Source: Clostridiales bacterium UBA6386
Lineage (GTDB): Bacteria > Bacillota > Clostridia > Oscillospirales > Oscillospiraceae
Length of the DNA stretch: 15,296 nucleotides
Direction: 5' to 3'
Assembly (NCBI GenBank): GCA_002437585.1
Contig: DJQM01000026.1
Coordinates: 9,783-25,078 of the forward strand
Within the stretch, counting starts at the first letter, position 1, and every line of letters begins with the position of its first letter. The position numbers were made by a program, and so were the translations under genes. Under the pieces are notes generated by a model, which saw nothing but the letters and a program-made list of their open reading frames with translations, did not search any database and was not told the DNA's origin. Shown piece after piece: positions 1-6,487 of the stretch.

Positions 1-2
1 GC

Positions 3-350
3 ACCGCCTGCTCCATGGCCGCCGCCGCTCTGGCGGAGCTGTTCGGCCAGAACCTGGATCAGGTGGAGTACGCGGCGGAGGTGGCCATGGAGCACCACCT
101 GGGGCTTACCTGCGATCCCATCTGCGGTCTGGTGCAGATTCCCTGCATCGAGCGCAACGCCGTGGCGGCGGTGCGAGCCATGAACGCCTGCAACCTGAGC
201 TATTTCCTCACCGGCTCCCGGAATATCAGCTACGACATGGTCTGCCGGGCCATGAAGGAAACGGGCATCCACCTGGATCACCGGTTCCGGGAAACCAGCG
301 AGGGCGGCCTTGCCAAGCTCTACCAGCGCAGGCAGACCCGTAACGGCTGA
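3..350 (+). CDS. sdaAA: L-serine dehydratase, iron-sulfur-dependent, alpha chain (3' part only)
   Basis: This is the C-terminal 115 residues of the alpha (catalytic) chain of the [4Fe-4S] L-serine dehydratase, which deaminates serine to pyruvate and ammonia in the cytoplasm. The reading frame is open through the left window edge and ends at the TGA at 348-350. The full chain in this family is roughly 290 residues, so more than half lies outside. The segment HHLGLTCDPICGLVQIPC, followed by IERNA, is the hallmark of the family. The cysteines encoded at 9-11, 111-113 and 144-146 fit the three cluster ligands; the last two are eleven residues apart, as in the family. An extra Cys at 123-125 sits where many relatives have Gly (CDPxGG). 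The gene converges on clpB, and no terminator of its own is obvious before the strong hairpin at 589-620. The family call is firm. Whether a separate beta-chain gene lies upstream cannot be seen. Confidence 0.93.
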   Translation, partial: TACSMAAAALAELFGQNLDQVEYAAEVAMEHHLGLTCDPICGLVQIPCIERNAVAAVRAMNACNLSYFLTGSRNISYDMVCRAMKETGIHLDHRFRETSEGGLAKLYQRRQTRNG

Positions 351-588
351 TTGTGCCCCAAAAATTCCATTCTTCCGGAGAAAACATTGCATTTTCCTTT
401 TCGGCGGAATCTGTTTGGATCTATCCGGGAGCCGGAAATATGGCCAACGGCAAGGGATTTTCCCCTGATAAAGCCATTTTTTGCGGGAATCCTTTGTGTA
501 TTGCAAGGGAAAATGTGGCGCACGGCAGGCGGAAAAGACCCGCTGCTCAGGCAGGTAGCCGGTTTGCAGATAGGCCCTGAGACAGCAA

Positions 589-620
589 AACCCCGCCGGG
601 GCTTACGCCCCGGCGGGGTT
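589..620 (-). terminator. Intrinsic terminator of clpB, possibly bidirectional
   Basis: A perfect 14-bp stem (AACCCCGCCGGGGC paired with its complement) closes on a 4-base loop, TTAC, eight bases beyond the clpB stop. On the minus strand it is followed by TTTTGCTGT. On the plus strand the following bases are only moderately T-rich (CCTTTGGTTT), so it may also stop read-through from the serine dehydratase gene. The 238 bases between 351 and 588 hold no gene, RNA or repeat that I can support. Confidence 0.85.
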
Positions 621-628
621 CCTTTGGT

Positions 629-3220
629 TTATCGGATTTCCAGCTGGCCGTCCACCGCATCCACGGTGACGGTTTGCCCGGGAAGGATGTCCCCCCGAAG
701 CAGACGCTTGGAGAGCATGGTCTCCACGGTATGCTGGATATACCGGCGCAGGGGTCTGGCGCCGTACTGCGGATCGTAGGAGGCGTCCACGATGGCGTTC
801 TTGGCGGCATCGGTCAGCTCCACCTTGATCTGCTGCTCGGCCAGGCGGCCATTGAGCTTGGCGATCTGCAGGTCGATGATCTTCGTCACATTCTCCTTGG
901 TCAGGGGCTTGTAGAAGACAATCTCGTCCAGACGGTTCAAAAACTCCGGCCGGAAGGATCGGCGCAGCAGTGCCTGCACCTGCGCCTTGGCGTTTTCGTC
1001 AATGGTGCCGTCAGGCTTCACGCCGTCGAGCAGGTACTCAGAGCCAAGGTTGGAGGTCAGGATCAGGATGGTGTTCTTGAAGTCCACGGTGCGACCCTGG
1101 GAGTCGGTAATCCGGCCGTCGTCCAGCACCTGCAGCAGAATGTTGAACACATCCGGATGAGCCTTCTCCACCTCGTCGAACAGAACCACGGAGTAGGGCT
1201 TCCTGCGGACGGCCTCAGTCAGCTGGCCGCCCTCCTCATAGCCCACATATCCGGGAGGCGCGCCGATGAGCCGGGAGACGGAGAATTTCTCCATATACTC
1301 GGACATGTCGATCCGCACCAGGTTGTTCTCATCGTCAAACAGAGCTTCCGCCAGAGCCTTGGCAAGCTCGGTCTTACCAACGCCCGTGGGACCCAGGAAC
1401 AGGAAGGAGCCGATGGGCCGGTTGGGATCCTGGATGCCTGCCCGGCTTCTCTGGATGGCCTCGGTGACAGCCCGGACAGCCTCGTCCTGACCCACCACAC
1501 GCTTGTGAAGGATGGACTCCAGATTCAGAAGCTTCTCCCGCTCGCCCTGCACCAGCCGGGACACGGGAATGCCCGTCCAACGCTCTACGATCCTGGCGAT
1601 TTCCTCGTCGGTGACCTTCTCGTGAACCAGGGCGCTTTCGCCCTCCTGCTGGTTCCGCCGCTCCTGCTCCTCCAGCTGCTTGCGCAGCTGCGGCAGCTTA
1701 CCGTACTTCAGCTCCGCGGCCTTGCCCAGGTCGTAGCTCTGCTCGGCGGCCTCAATCTGACGGTGCAGATCCTCGATGTCCTTGCGGAGCTGCTGCACCT
1801 TCTCCAGGGAGTTCTTCTCGTTCTCCCACTGTGCCTTCTTGGCGTTGAAGCTCTCCTGCTCTTCGGCCAGCTCCTTGCGGATCTGCGCCAGACGGCTCTT
1901 GGAGCGTTCGTCCTCTTCCTTCTTCAGGGATTCCTCCTCGATCTGCAGCTGGATAATGTGACGGTTCACGCTGTCCAGCTCCGTGGGCATGGAATCCTGC
2001 TCGGTTCGCAGCTGGGCGCAGGCCTCATCGATCAGGTCGATGGCCTTGTCCGGCAGGAACCGGTCGGTGATATACCGATGGGAAAGGGTGGCGGCGGCAA
2101 TGATGGCCGGGTCGGTGATCTTCACGCCGTGGAAGTTCTCATAGCGTTCCTTCAGGCCACGCAGAATGGCGATGGTGTCCTCCACCGTCGGCTCGTCCAC
2201 CTGCACCGGCTGGAATCGACGCTCCAGTGCCGGATCCTTCTCAATATACTGCCGGTACTCGTCGAGCGTCGTGGCACCGATGCAGTGCAGCTCACCACGA
2301 GCCAGCATAGGCTTCAGCAGGTTGCCCGCGTCCATGCTGCCCTCGGTCTTGCCGGCACCCACAATGGTGTGCAGCTCATCAATGAACAGCAGAATCCGAC
2401 CCTCGGACTGCTTGACCTCGTTCAGAACAGCCTTCAGCCGCTCCTCAAATTCGCCCCGGTACTTGGCACCGGCCACCAGCGCGCCCATATCCAGGGAAAA
2501 CACGCTCTTGTCCTGCAAGGAGGTGGGAACCTCCTTCTTGACGATCCGCTGAGCCAGTCCTTCTACGATAGCGGTTTTACCCACGCCAGGCTCACCGATG
2601 AGCACGGGATTGTTCTTGGTCTTCCGGGACAGGATCCGGATCACATTCCGGATTTCCTCGTCACGGCCGATGACCGGATCCATCTTCTGCTCCCGAGCCT
2701 TCTTCACAAGGTCGGTACCGTACTTCTCCAGAGCCTCATAGGTGCCCTCGGGACTGTCGGTGGTGACACGCTGGTTGCCCCGGACGGTCTGAAGAGCCTG
2801 GAGCACAGCCTCCTTGGTCACCCGGTAGGTGTCAAAGAGCCGCTTCACACCGCCCTGGGCGGTTTCCATCAGACCCAGAAGCAGGTGCTCCACGGAAACA
2901 TACTCATCCTTCATGGCCTTGGCCTGATCCTCGGCGGCGTTCAGCGCGGAAATCACGCTGGAATCCGCCTGAACCTGGTCAAGGCTCACGCTGCCGCTGA
3001 CGCCGGGCAGCTTCTGAAGCTCGGCACGAGCCGCCGCCCGGAAGCTTTCCAGGGTAACGTCCATCTTTTTCAGAAGCTGGGGAATCAGGCCATCCTCCTG
3101 CTCCAGCAGAGCCACCAGCAGATGGATCTGCTCCAGCTGGGGGTTGTGATTCTGAGACATCAGCTGTTGGGCGGACTGGATGGCCTCTTTGGATTTGTTC
3201 GTATAGATATCAAGATTCAT
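629..3220 (-). CDS. clpB: ATP-dependent disaggregating chaperone ClpB
   Basis: ClpB is the cytoplasmic hexameric AAA+ disaggregase that threads aggregated proteins through its pore together with DnaK. The 863 residues match the usual full length (about 860). The Clp N-domain covers about residues 1-145. The first nucleotide-binding domain has Walker A GEPGVGKT at 209-216, Walker B LLFIDE at 277-282 and an arginine-finger region ERR at 333-335. A charged coiled-coil middle domain spans about 410-530, and its presence separates ClpB from ClpA or ClpC. The second nucleotide-binding domain has Walker A GPTGVGKT at 610-617, Walker B VVLFDE at 678-683 and sensor-2 GARPLRR at 820-826. The ATG at 3218-3220 is preceded by AGAAGGA at good spacing. 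The gene stands alone, with a sigma-A-like promoter and a CIRCE operator upstream, so heat-shock control by HrcA is expected. No key residue is missing. Confidence 0.98.
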   Translation of the reverse strand: MNLDIYTNKSKEAIQSAQQLMSQNHNPQLEQIHLLVALLEQEDGLIPQLLKKMDVTLESFRAAARAELQKLPGVSGSVSLDQVQADSSVISALNAAEDQAKAMKDEYVSVEHLLLGLMETAQGGVKRLFDTYRVTKEAVLQALQTVRGNQRVTTDSPEGTYEALEKYGTDLVKKAREQKMDPVIGRDEEIRNVIRILSRKTKNNPVLIGEPGVGKTAIVEGLAQRIVKKEVPTSLQDKSVFSLDMGALVAGAKYRGEFEERLKAVLNEVKQSEGRILLFIDELHTIVGAGKTEGSMDAGNLLKPMLARGELHCIGATTLDEYRQYIEKDPALERRFQPVQVDEPTVEDTIAILRGLKERYENFHGVKITDPAIIAAATLSHRYITDRFLPDKAIDLIDEACAQLRTEQDSMPTELDSVNRHIIQLQIEEESLKKEEDERSKSRLAQIRKELAEEQESFNAKKAQWENEKNSLEKVQQLRKDIEDLHRQIEAAEQSYDLGKAAELKYGKLPQLRKQLEEQERRNQQEGESALVHEKVTDEEIARIVERWTGIPVSRLVQGEREKLLNLESILHKRVVGQDEAVRAVTEAIQRSRAGIQDPNRPIGSFLFLGPTGVGKTELAKALAEALFDDENNLVRIDMSEYMEKFSVSRLIGAPPGYVGYEEGGQLTEAVRRKPYSVVLFDEVEKAHPDVFNILLQVLDDGRITDSQGRTVDFKNTILILTSNLGSEYLLDGVKPDGTIDENAKAQVQALLRRSFRPEFLNRLDEIVFYKPLTKENVTKIIDLQIAKLNGRLAEQQIKVELTDAAKNAIVDASYDPQYGARPLRRYIQHTVETMLSKRLLRGDILPGQTVTVDAVDGQLEIR

Positions 3221-3244
3221 AAGTCATCCTTCTTTCTTAAGGAG

Positions 3245-3271
3245 TTAGCACTCTCTGCCTACGAGTGCCAA
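3245..3271 (-). promoter_or_regulatory. CIRCE operator (HrcA binding site) of clpB
   Basis: TTAGCACTC, nine bases, then GAGTGCCAA. The CIRCE consensus is TTAGCACTC-N9-GAGTGCTAA, so 17 of 18 arm positions match and the spacer length is exact. It lies 24 bases before the clpB ATG, just downstream of the expected transcription start, which is the usual place for HrcA repression. The hrcA gene is not in the window. Confidence 0.95.
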
Positions 3272-3285
3272 ATTCTTTTGTCTCT

Positions 3286-3313
3286 ACTATACCCCCTTCC
3301 GGAAAAATGTCAA
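3286..3313 (-). promoter_or_regulatory. Sigma-A-type promoter of clpB
   Basis: Read on the minus strand: -35 TTGACA (3308-3313, perfect), a 16-base spacer and -10 TATAGT (3286-3291). Transcription would start near 3279, so the CIRCE element falls at the start of the transcript. Housekeeping promoter plus CIRCE is the classical class I heat-shock arrangement. Confidence 0.88.
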
Positions 3314-3450
3314 GGGGCAAGGAATAAAAGCCACAAAAAATTCACAATTATACGTTTTGCACAAATTTGGCCTTCGCTTTTTTACTCGCTTAATACTTCT
3401 TTAATATCTATCTGCTTATTTTTTTAATACCCTCCGGCTATAATAAGGAC

Positions 3451-3545
3451 AGCAAGAGCAAATCATTCTTTTTCATTTTCTTACCTCTCTTTTTCTCTGA
3501 AGGAACCCCGGTGCGGTCTGGTCAACCGCGCCGGGGTTCTTTCCG
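3451..3545 (+). ncRNA. Candidate small terminated transcript (unverified)
   Basis: A perfect TATAAT (3439-3444), with only a weak -35 match (TTATTT at 3416-3421), could start a transcript near 3451. It would end at the GC-rich hairpin at 3504-3538 followed by CTTTCC, giving about 95 nucleotides. No upstream plus-strand gene exists whose terminator this hairpin could be, because clpB runs the other way. No open frame with a ribosome site is present, and I recognise no RNA family. A decayed leader of the importer operon is an alternative. Confidence 0.3.
3504..3538 (+). terminator. Terminator-like hairpin with no upstream gene
   Basis: AACCCCGG-T-GCGG pairs with CCGC-G-CCGGGGTT (13 bp including one G-U pair) around a 9-base loop. 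On the plus strand CTTTCCG follows, which is only a modest U-tract. On the minus strand no T-run follows. It is best explained as the end of a short plus-strand transcript. Confidence 0.5.
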
Positions 3546-3625
3546 TCCTATGAAGCCTCCCCTGAGGAAGCTCTGGAATGCTGCCCAGACGGCTCTCCCC
3601 CCTTCGCGCATTTTGCTTCTGCCTT

Positions 3626-3736
3626 GAATGATATGCACATGTTCATGGATATTCATTCACTTTGATTTCCGTATAGCTTTCCTGTATATTCGTATATTCC
3701 ATCTGATATTGTATATTTTTGTGCATTGATATCAGA
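3626..3736. promoter_or_regulatory. AT-rich dyads and repeated words upstream of the importer promoter
   Basis: Three pieces of structure lie within 150 bases of the promoter. GAATGATAT (3626-3634) faces ATATTCATTC (3649-3658), forming a near-perfect inverted repeat with one bulge. GTATATT occurs at 3684, 3692 and 3711. TCTGATAT (3702-3709) and ATATCAGA (3729-3736) form a perfect 8-base dyad separated by 19 bases. They may be binding sites for a regulator of amino-acid uptake, but no known box is matched convincingly. Confidence 0.35.
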
Positions 3737-3776
3737 AGAATCCGAATATTTCCCGTAGAATTGTTCATATCCATCC

Positions 3777-3805
3777 TTGACGTTTCCCTTCCGCCGCAGT
3801 ATAAT
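3777..3805 (+). promoter_or_regulatory. Sigma-A-type promoter of the amino-acid ABC operon
   Basis: -35 TTGACG (3777-3782), a 17-base spacer and a perfect -10 TATAAT (3800-3805). Transcription would start near 3812, leaving a leader of about 50 bases with the ribosome site AAAGGAG at 3848-3854. This is among the strongest promoter-like sequences in the window. Confidence 0.88.
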
Positions 3806-3863
3806 TCATTCATCAATTCACCGAGCAAGACCTGCTTGGAAATGAGAAAAGGAGATTATGATT

Positions 3864-4697
3864 ATGAAAAAGACGCTTTCTCTGGCTCTGGTTCTGATTA
3901 TGATGCTGAGCCTGGCCGCCTGCGGTGCCAAGACCGAGACCCCTGCGGCCACCACCGCTCCCGCCGCCGCTGCCGAGACCACGGCTCCTGCGGCTGAGAC
4001 GGAAGCCCCCGCCGCCGAGGTCAAGACCATTGAGGCCGGCAAGCTGATCATGTCCACCAACGCCTCCTTCCCTCCCTATGAGATGGTCGCCGATGACGGC
4101 TCCTTCGAGGGCATTGACGTGGAAGTGGCCGATGCCATCGCCAAGAAGCTGGGGCTGGAGCTGGAAGTGGACGACATGGACTTTGATGCCGCTCTGCTGG
4201 CTGTGCAGCAGAACAAGTCCGACATCGTTATGGCCGGTGTCACCGTTACCGAGGATCGGAAGCTGGTCATGAACTTCTCCGACAGCTACGCTACCGGCGT
4301 GCAGGTGGTCATCGTCAAGGAAGGCTCCGACGTGACCCTGGACAACCTGGGCGATAAGATGATCGGCACCCAGCGTGGTACCACCGGCAACATCTACACC
4401 ACCAGCGATTACGGCGAGGATCATGTCACCGCCTACGACAACGGTGCCTCCGCTGTCCAGGCTCTGCTCAACGGTCAGGTTGACTGCGTGGTCATTGACT
4501 CCGCTCCCGCCCAGGCTTATGTGGACGCCAACCCCGGTCTGACCATTCTGGACACCGAGTACGTCACCGAGCACTACGCCATCGGCGTGAACAAGGACAA
4601 CACCTCTCTGCTCAATGCCATCAACGGCGCGCTGGCTGAGCTGTCTGCCGACGGCACCATCGGTGCAATCGTCAGCAAGTACATCACCGCTGAATAA
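3864..4697 (+). CDS. Amino-acid ABC transporter substrate-binding lipoprotein
   Basis: This is the extracytoplasmic solute-binding subunit (SBP family 3) that delivers an amino acid to the permease encoded next. The N-terminus MKKTLSLALV and the lipobox LAAC put the lipid-modified cysteine at residue 20. A low-complexity Ala/Thr/Glu/Pro linker follows to about residue 52, and the binding fold covers about 59-275. Family motifs include FPPYE (69-73), GIDVEVADAIAKKLG (83-97), FSDSY (138-142), RGTTG (171-175) and the hinge-side VIDSAP (210-215). I chose the second ATG (3864) because the AAAGGAG site is nine bases from it but only three from the ATG at 3858, which would add just two residues. It is the first gene of the operon and is separated from the permease by 137 bases with two hairpins, which often goes with higher expression of the binding protein. 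Substrate specificity within polar amino acids cannot be read. Confidence 0.94.
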   Translation: MKKTLSLALVLIMMLSLAACGAKTETPAATTAPAAAAETTAPAAETEAPAAEVKTIEAGKLIMSTNASFPPYEMVADDGSFEGIDVEVADAIAKKLGLELEVDDMDFDAALLAVQQNKSDIVMAGVTVTEDRKLVMNFSDSYATGVQVVIVKEGSDVTLDNLGDKMIGTQRGTTGNIYTTSDYGEDHVTAYDNGASAVQALLNGQVDCVVIDSAPAQAYVDANPGLTILDTEYVTEHYAIGVNKDNTSLLNAINGALAELSADGTIGAIVSKYITAE

Positions 4698-4715
4698 ATT
4701 TCAAAAAGCACACCA

Positions 4716-4745
4716 TATCCGGGACGGCCTCCGCCGCCCCGGATA
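4716..4745 (+). other. Intercistronic hairpin 1 (after the binding-protein gene)
   Basis: TATCCGGG (4716-4723) pairs with CCCGGATA (4738-4745), and the inner CGGC pairs with GCCG around the loop CTCC. This gives twelve base pairs with one A-C mismatch. No U-tract follows, so it fits an mRNA-stabilising or partial-termination structure better than a full terminator. Confidence 0.6.
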
Positions 4746-4763
4746 CGCCGTATGAATTACCTG

Positions 4764-4794
4764 CGGGAAGGAGTCTTTCAAAGGCTCTTTCCCG
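4764..4794 (+). other. Intercistronic hairpin 2 (before the permease gene)
   Basis: CGGGAAGGAG pairs with CTCTTTCCCG (10 bp with one G-U) around an 11-base loop. The 5' arm contains an AAGGAG that resembles a ribosome site but has no start codon nearby. The real permease site (AGGAGTGA, 4823-4830) lies downstream, outside the hairpin. Confidence 0.45.
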
Positions 4795-4834
4795 GAAGCA
4801 ATTCCCCCAAAAAAACGAATTTAGGAGTGAGCTT

Positions 4835-5596
4835 GTGGAACAGTACGAAGCCTGGAAGACCCTGCTTCGGGCCGGTGAGGCCACCGGTTGGCAGGAATTC
4901 TACGTCAAATTCTATCAGGCTTTCATCGACGGCAGTCGCTGGAAGCAATATGTAAACGGTGTGGGTACTACCCTGGTGGTCACCGCCATGGCTCTGGCCA
5001 TCGGTATTCTCCTGGGTATCCTGGTGGCCATGGTTCGTACCGCCCATGACCAGCAGCGCGCCGGCAAGCACAACCCGGTGCTGGGGGTTCTGAACACCCT
5101 CTGCCAGGTTTATGTCACCGTCATCCGGGGCACGCCTATGATGGTGCAGCTGCTCATTATGGGCTTTGTGGTCTTCTCCTCCTCCCGGAACTACACCATG
5201 GTGGGTGCCCTGACCCTGGGCATCAACTCCGGTGCTTACGTTTCCGAGATCATCCGGGGCGGCCTGATGGCTCTGGATCCCGGTCAGGCGGAGGCAGGCC
5301 GGAGCCTGGGTCTGAACTACATCGACACCATGCGCTTCATCGTCATTCCCCAGGCCTTCAAGGCGATCTTGCCGGCTCTGGGCAACGAGTTCATTATTCT
5401 ATTGAAGGACACCTCCCTGATTACCGTCATCGGCGGCAAGGAGCTGGTCTACGCCGCCCAGGCCATTTACGGCAGAACCTATGAGCAGATGTTCCCGCTG
5501 CTGGGCATCGCTCTTATCTACCTGGTTCTCGTCATGATTTTCAGCTGGCTGCTGAGCATTCTGGAAAGGAGGCTGCGTCAAAGTGATCGACGTTAA
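4835..5596 (+). CDS. Amino-acid ABC transporter permease (HisM/GlnP type)
   Basis: This is the integral membrane subunit of the importer, 253 residues, typical for the polar amino-acid permease family. Hydrophobic segments appear at about 41-67, 83-117, 121-140, 178-200 and 219-243. The cytoplasmic coupling loop is clear at 153-172 (EAGRSLGL, then IPQAF), the EAA motif that docks on the ATPase. VIRGTPMMVQ (96-105) is a second family signature. The start is a GTG with AGGAGTGA seven to eight bases upstream. Only one permease gene is present, so the channel is presumably a homodimer. The 3' end overlaps the ATPase gene by 14 bases, so the two are translationally coupled. Confidence 0.95.
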   Translation: MEQYEAWKTLLRAGEATGWQEFYVKFYQAFIDGSRWKQYVNGVGTTLVVTAMALAIGILLGILVAMVRTAHDQQRAGKHNPVLGVLNTLCQVYVTVIRGTPMMVQLLIMGFVVFSSSRNYTMVGALTLGINSGAYVSEIIRGGLMALDPGQAEAGRSLGLNYIDTMRFIVIPQAFKAILPALGNEFIILLKDTSLITVIGGKELVYAAQAIYGRTYEQMFPLLGIALIYLVLVMIFSWLLSILERRLRQSDRR

Positions 5597-6305
5597 AAAC
5601 CTGAGCAAATCCTTCGGAGATCACCTGGTGCTCGACAACATCTCCGAGCACATCTATCCTGGGGACAAGGTGGTCATCATCGGCCCCTCCGGCTCCGGCA
5701 AGTCCACGTTCCTGCGCAGTCTGAACCTGCTGGAGGAGCCAAGCGCCGGCTCCATCACCTTCGATGGGGTGGAGATCACCAGTCCCAAGACGGACATCGA
5801 CAAGGTTCGCCGCCAGATGGGCATGGTGTTCCAGCATTTCAACCTGTTCCCCAACATGACCATTCTGAAAAACATCACCCTGGCGCCTGTCCGCACCGGC
5901 CTGATGACCCAGGCGCAGGCGGGCGACAAGGCCATGCAGCTGCTGAAGCGGGTAGGCCTGGAGGAAAAAGCAAGTGCCTATCCCAACCAGCTTTCCGGCG
6001 GCCAGAAGCAGCGGATTGCCATTGTCCGGGCCTTGGCCATGAATCCCAAGGTCATGCTCTTTGACGAGCCTACCTCCGCTCTCGACCCGGAAATGGTGGG
6101 CGAGGTGCTGAACGTCATGAAGGAGCTGGCCGCCGACGGGATGACCATGGTGGTTGTCACCCACGAGATGGGCTTTGCCCGGGAGGTCGGCAACCGGGTG
6201 CTGTTCATGGACGGAGGCAAAATTCTGGAGCAGGGTACCCCGACAGAGCTGTTCGGAAATCCCCAGCACCCCAGATTGCAGGATTTCCTGTCCAAGGTGC
6301 TTTGA
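5583..6305 (+). CDS. Amino-acid ABC transporter ATP-binding protein (GlnQ type)
   Basis: This is the cytoplasmic ATPase that powers the importer, 240 residues, the usual length for GlnQ/HisP-like proteins. Visible motifs are Walker A GPSGSGKST (34-42), Q-loop Q84 (VFQHFNLFP), signature LSGGQ (137-141), Walker B VMLFDE (157-162), D-loop SALD (165-168) and H-loop H194 (THEM). The stretch after the signature reads RIAIVRAL where most relatives have IARAL; this is a mild variation outside the catalytic residues. The start is a GTG inside the end of the permease gene, with AAAGGAGG at 5565-5572. It is the last gene of the operon and is followed at once by a perfect palindromic terminator. Confidence 0.96.
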   Translation: MIDVKNLSKSFGDHLVLDNISEHIYPGDKVVIIGPSGSGKSTFLRSLNLLEEPSAGSITFDGVEITSPKTDIDKVRRQMGMVFQHFNLFPNMTILKNITLAPVRTGLMTQAQAGDKAMQLLKRVGLEEKASAYPNQLSGGQKQRIAIVRALAMNPKVMLFDEPTSALDPEMVGEVLNVMKELAADGMTMVVVTHEMGFAREVGNRVLFMDGGKILEQGTPTELFGNPQHPRLQDFLSKVL

Positions 6306-6310
6306 AAAAT

Positions 6311-6353
6311 ACGCTGTCATTGCGAACCCATTCGCAATGACAGCGTTCTTTTT
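6311..6353 (+). terminator. Palindromic intrinsic terminator of the ABC operon (repeat copy A)
   Basis: A perfect 16-bp stem (6311-6326 with 6331-6346) with loop CCCA is followed by TTCTTTTT. The arm contains GCTGTCATTGCGAACC, which recurs exactly in the palindrome at 11509-11558. It lies six bases after the ATPase stop codon. Confidence 0.9.
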
Positions 6354-6412
6354 CCCTCATCCGCCAAAGCCAAATTTCTCGACTTTTTCCTTTAACTTTT
6401 TCTTAAAACCCT

Positions 6413-6440
6413 TTGCAAACGGCAAGTTATGTGTTATACT
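6413..6440 (+). promoter_or_regulatory. Extended -10 promoter of the envelope operon
   Basis: -35-like TTGCAA (6413-6418, 4 of 6), a 16-base spacer and -10 TATACT (6435-6440) preceded by TGT, giving an extended -10. Transcription would start near 6447, about 41 bases before the first gene. This promoter, plus the terminator just upstream, makes the next four genes an independent unit. Confidence 0.75.
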
Positions 6441-6487
6441 GTATAGGCTTTATTGTCAAGTATTTTGCGCATTTGGAAAGAGGCGAT

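Larger units (their letters stand above)
3272..3857. other. Divergent AT-rich intergenic region between clpB and the ABC importer
   Basis: No protein gene can be supported here; the short open frames lack ribosome sites and resemble nothing. From the clpB side it holds the clpB promoter, then a markedly AT-rich stretch (about 3330-3430), a TATAAT box (3439-3444) followed by a terminator-like hairpin (3504-3538), a pyrimidine-rich stretch without visible structure (3540-3620), AT-rich dyads and repeated GTATATT words (3626-3736), and the promoter of the importer operon (3777-3805). Confidence 0.7.

Noticed and set aside
450..520. A long-loop inverted repeat (ATTTTCCC/GGGAAAAT) after the serine dehydratase gene
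   Set aside because: Eight base pairs with a loop of about 40 bases and no U-tract is likely chance and not a convincing terminator.
353..580. A 75-codon plus-strand frame after the serine dehydratase gene
   Set aside because: It has a GTG start without a ribosome site, no recognisable protein, and a competing frame of similar length over the same bases.
674..3427. A 917-codon open frame on the plus strand opposite clpB
   Set aside because: It is the mirror of clpB created by G/C-rich third codon positions. Its Leu/Gly/His/Gln-rich protein resembles nothing and it runs through the clpB promoter and CIRCE.
3643..3828. A 61-codon minus-strand frame in the importer upstream region
   Set aside because: It covers the importer promoter and dyads, has no ribosome site and is best explained by chance in AT-rich sequence.
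6413..6487. A longer N-terminus (TTG start at 6413) for the GT2-GtrA protein
   Set aside because: The TTG is the -35 box and the segment contains the extended -10. The GT2 fold starts right after ATG 6488.
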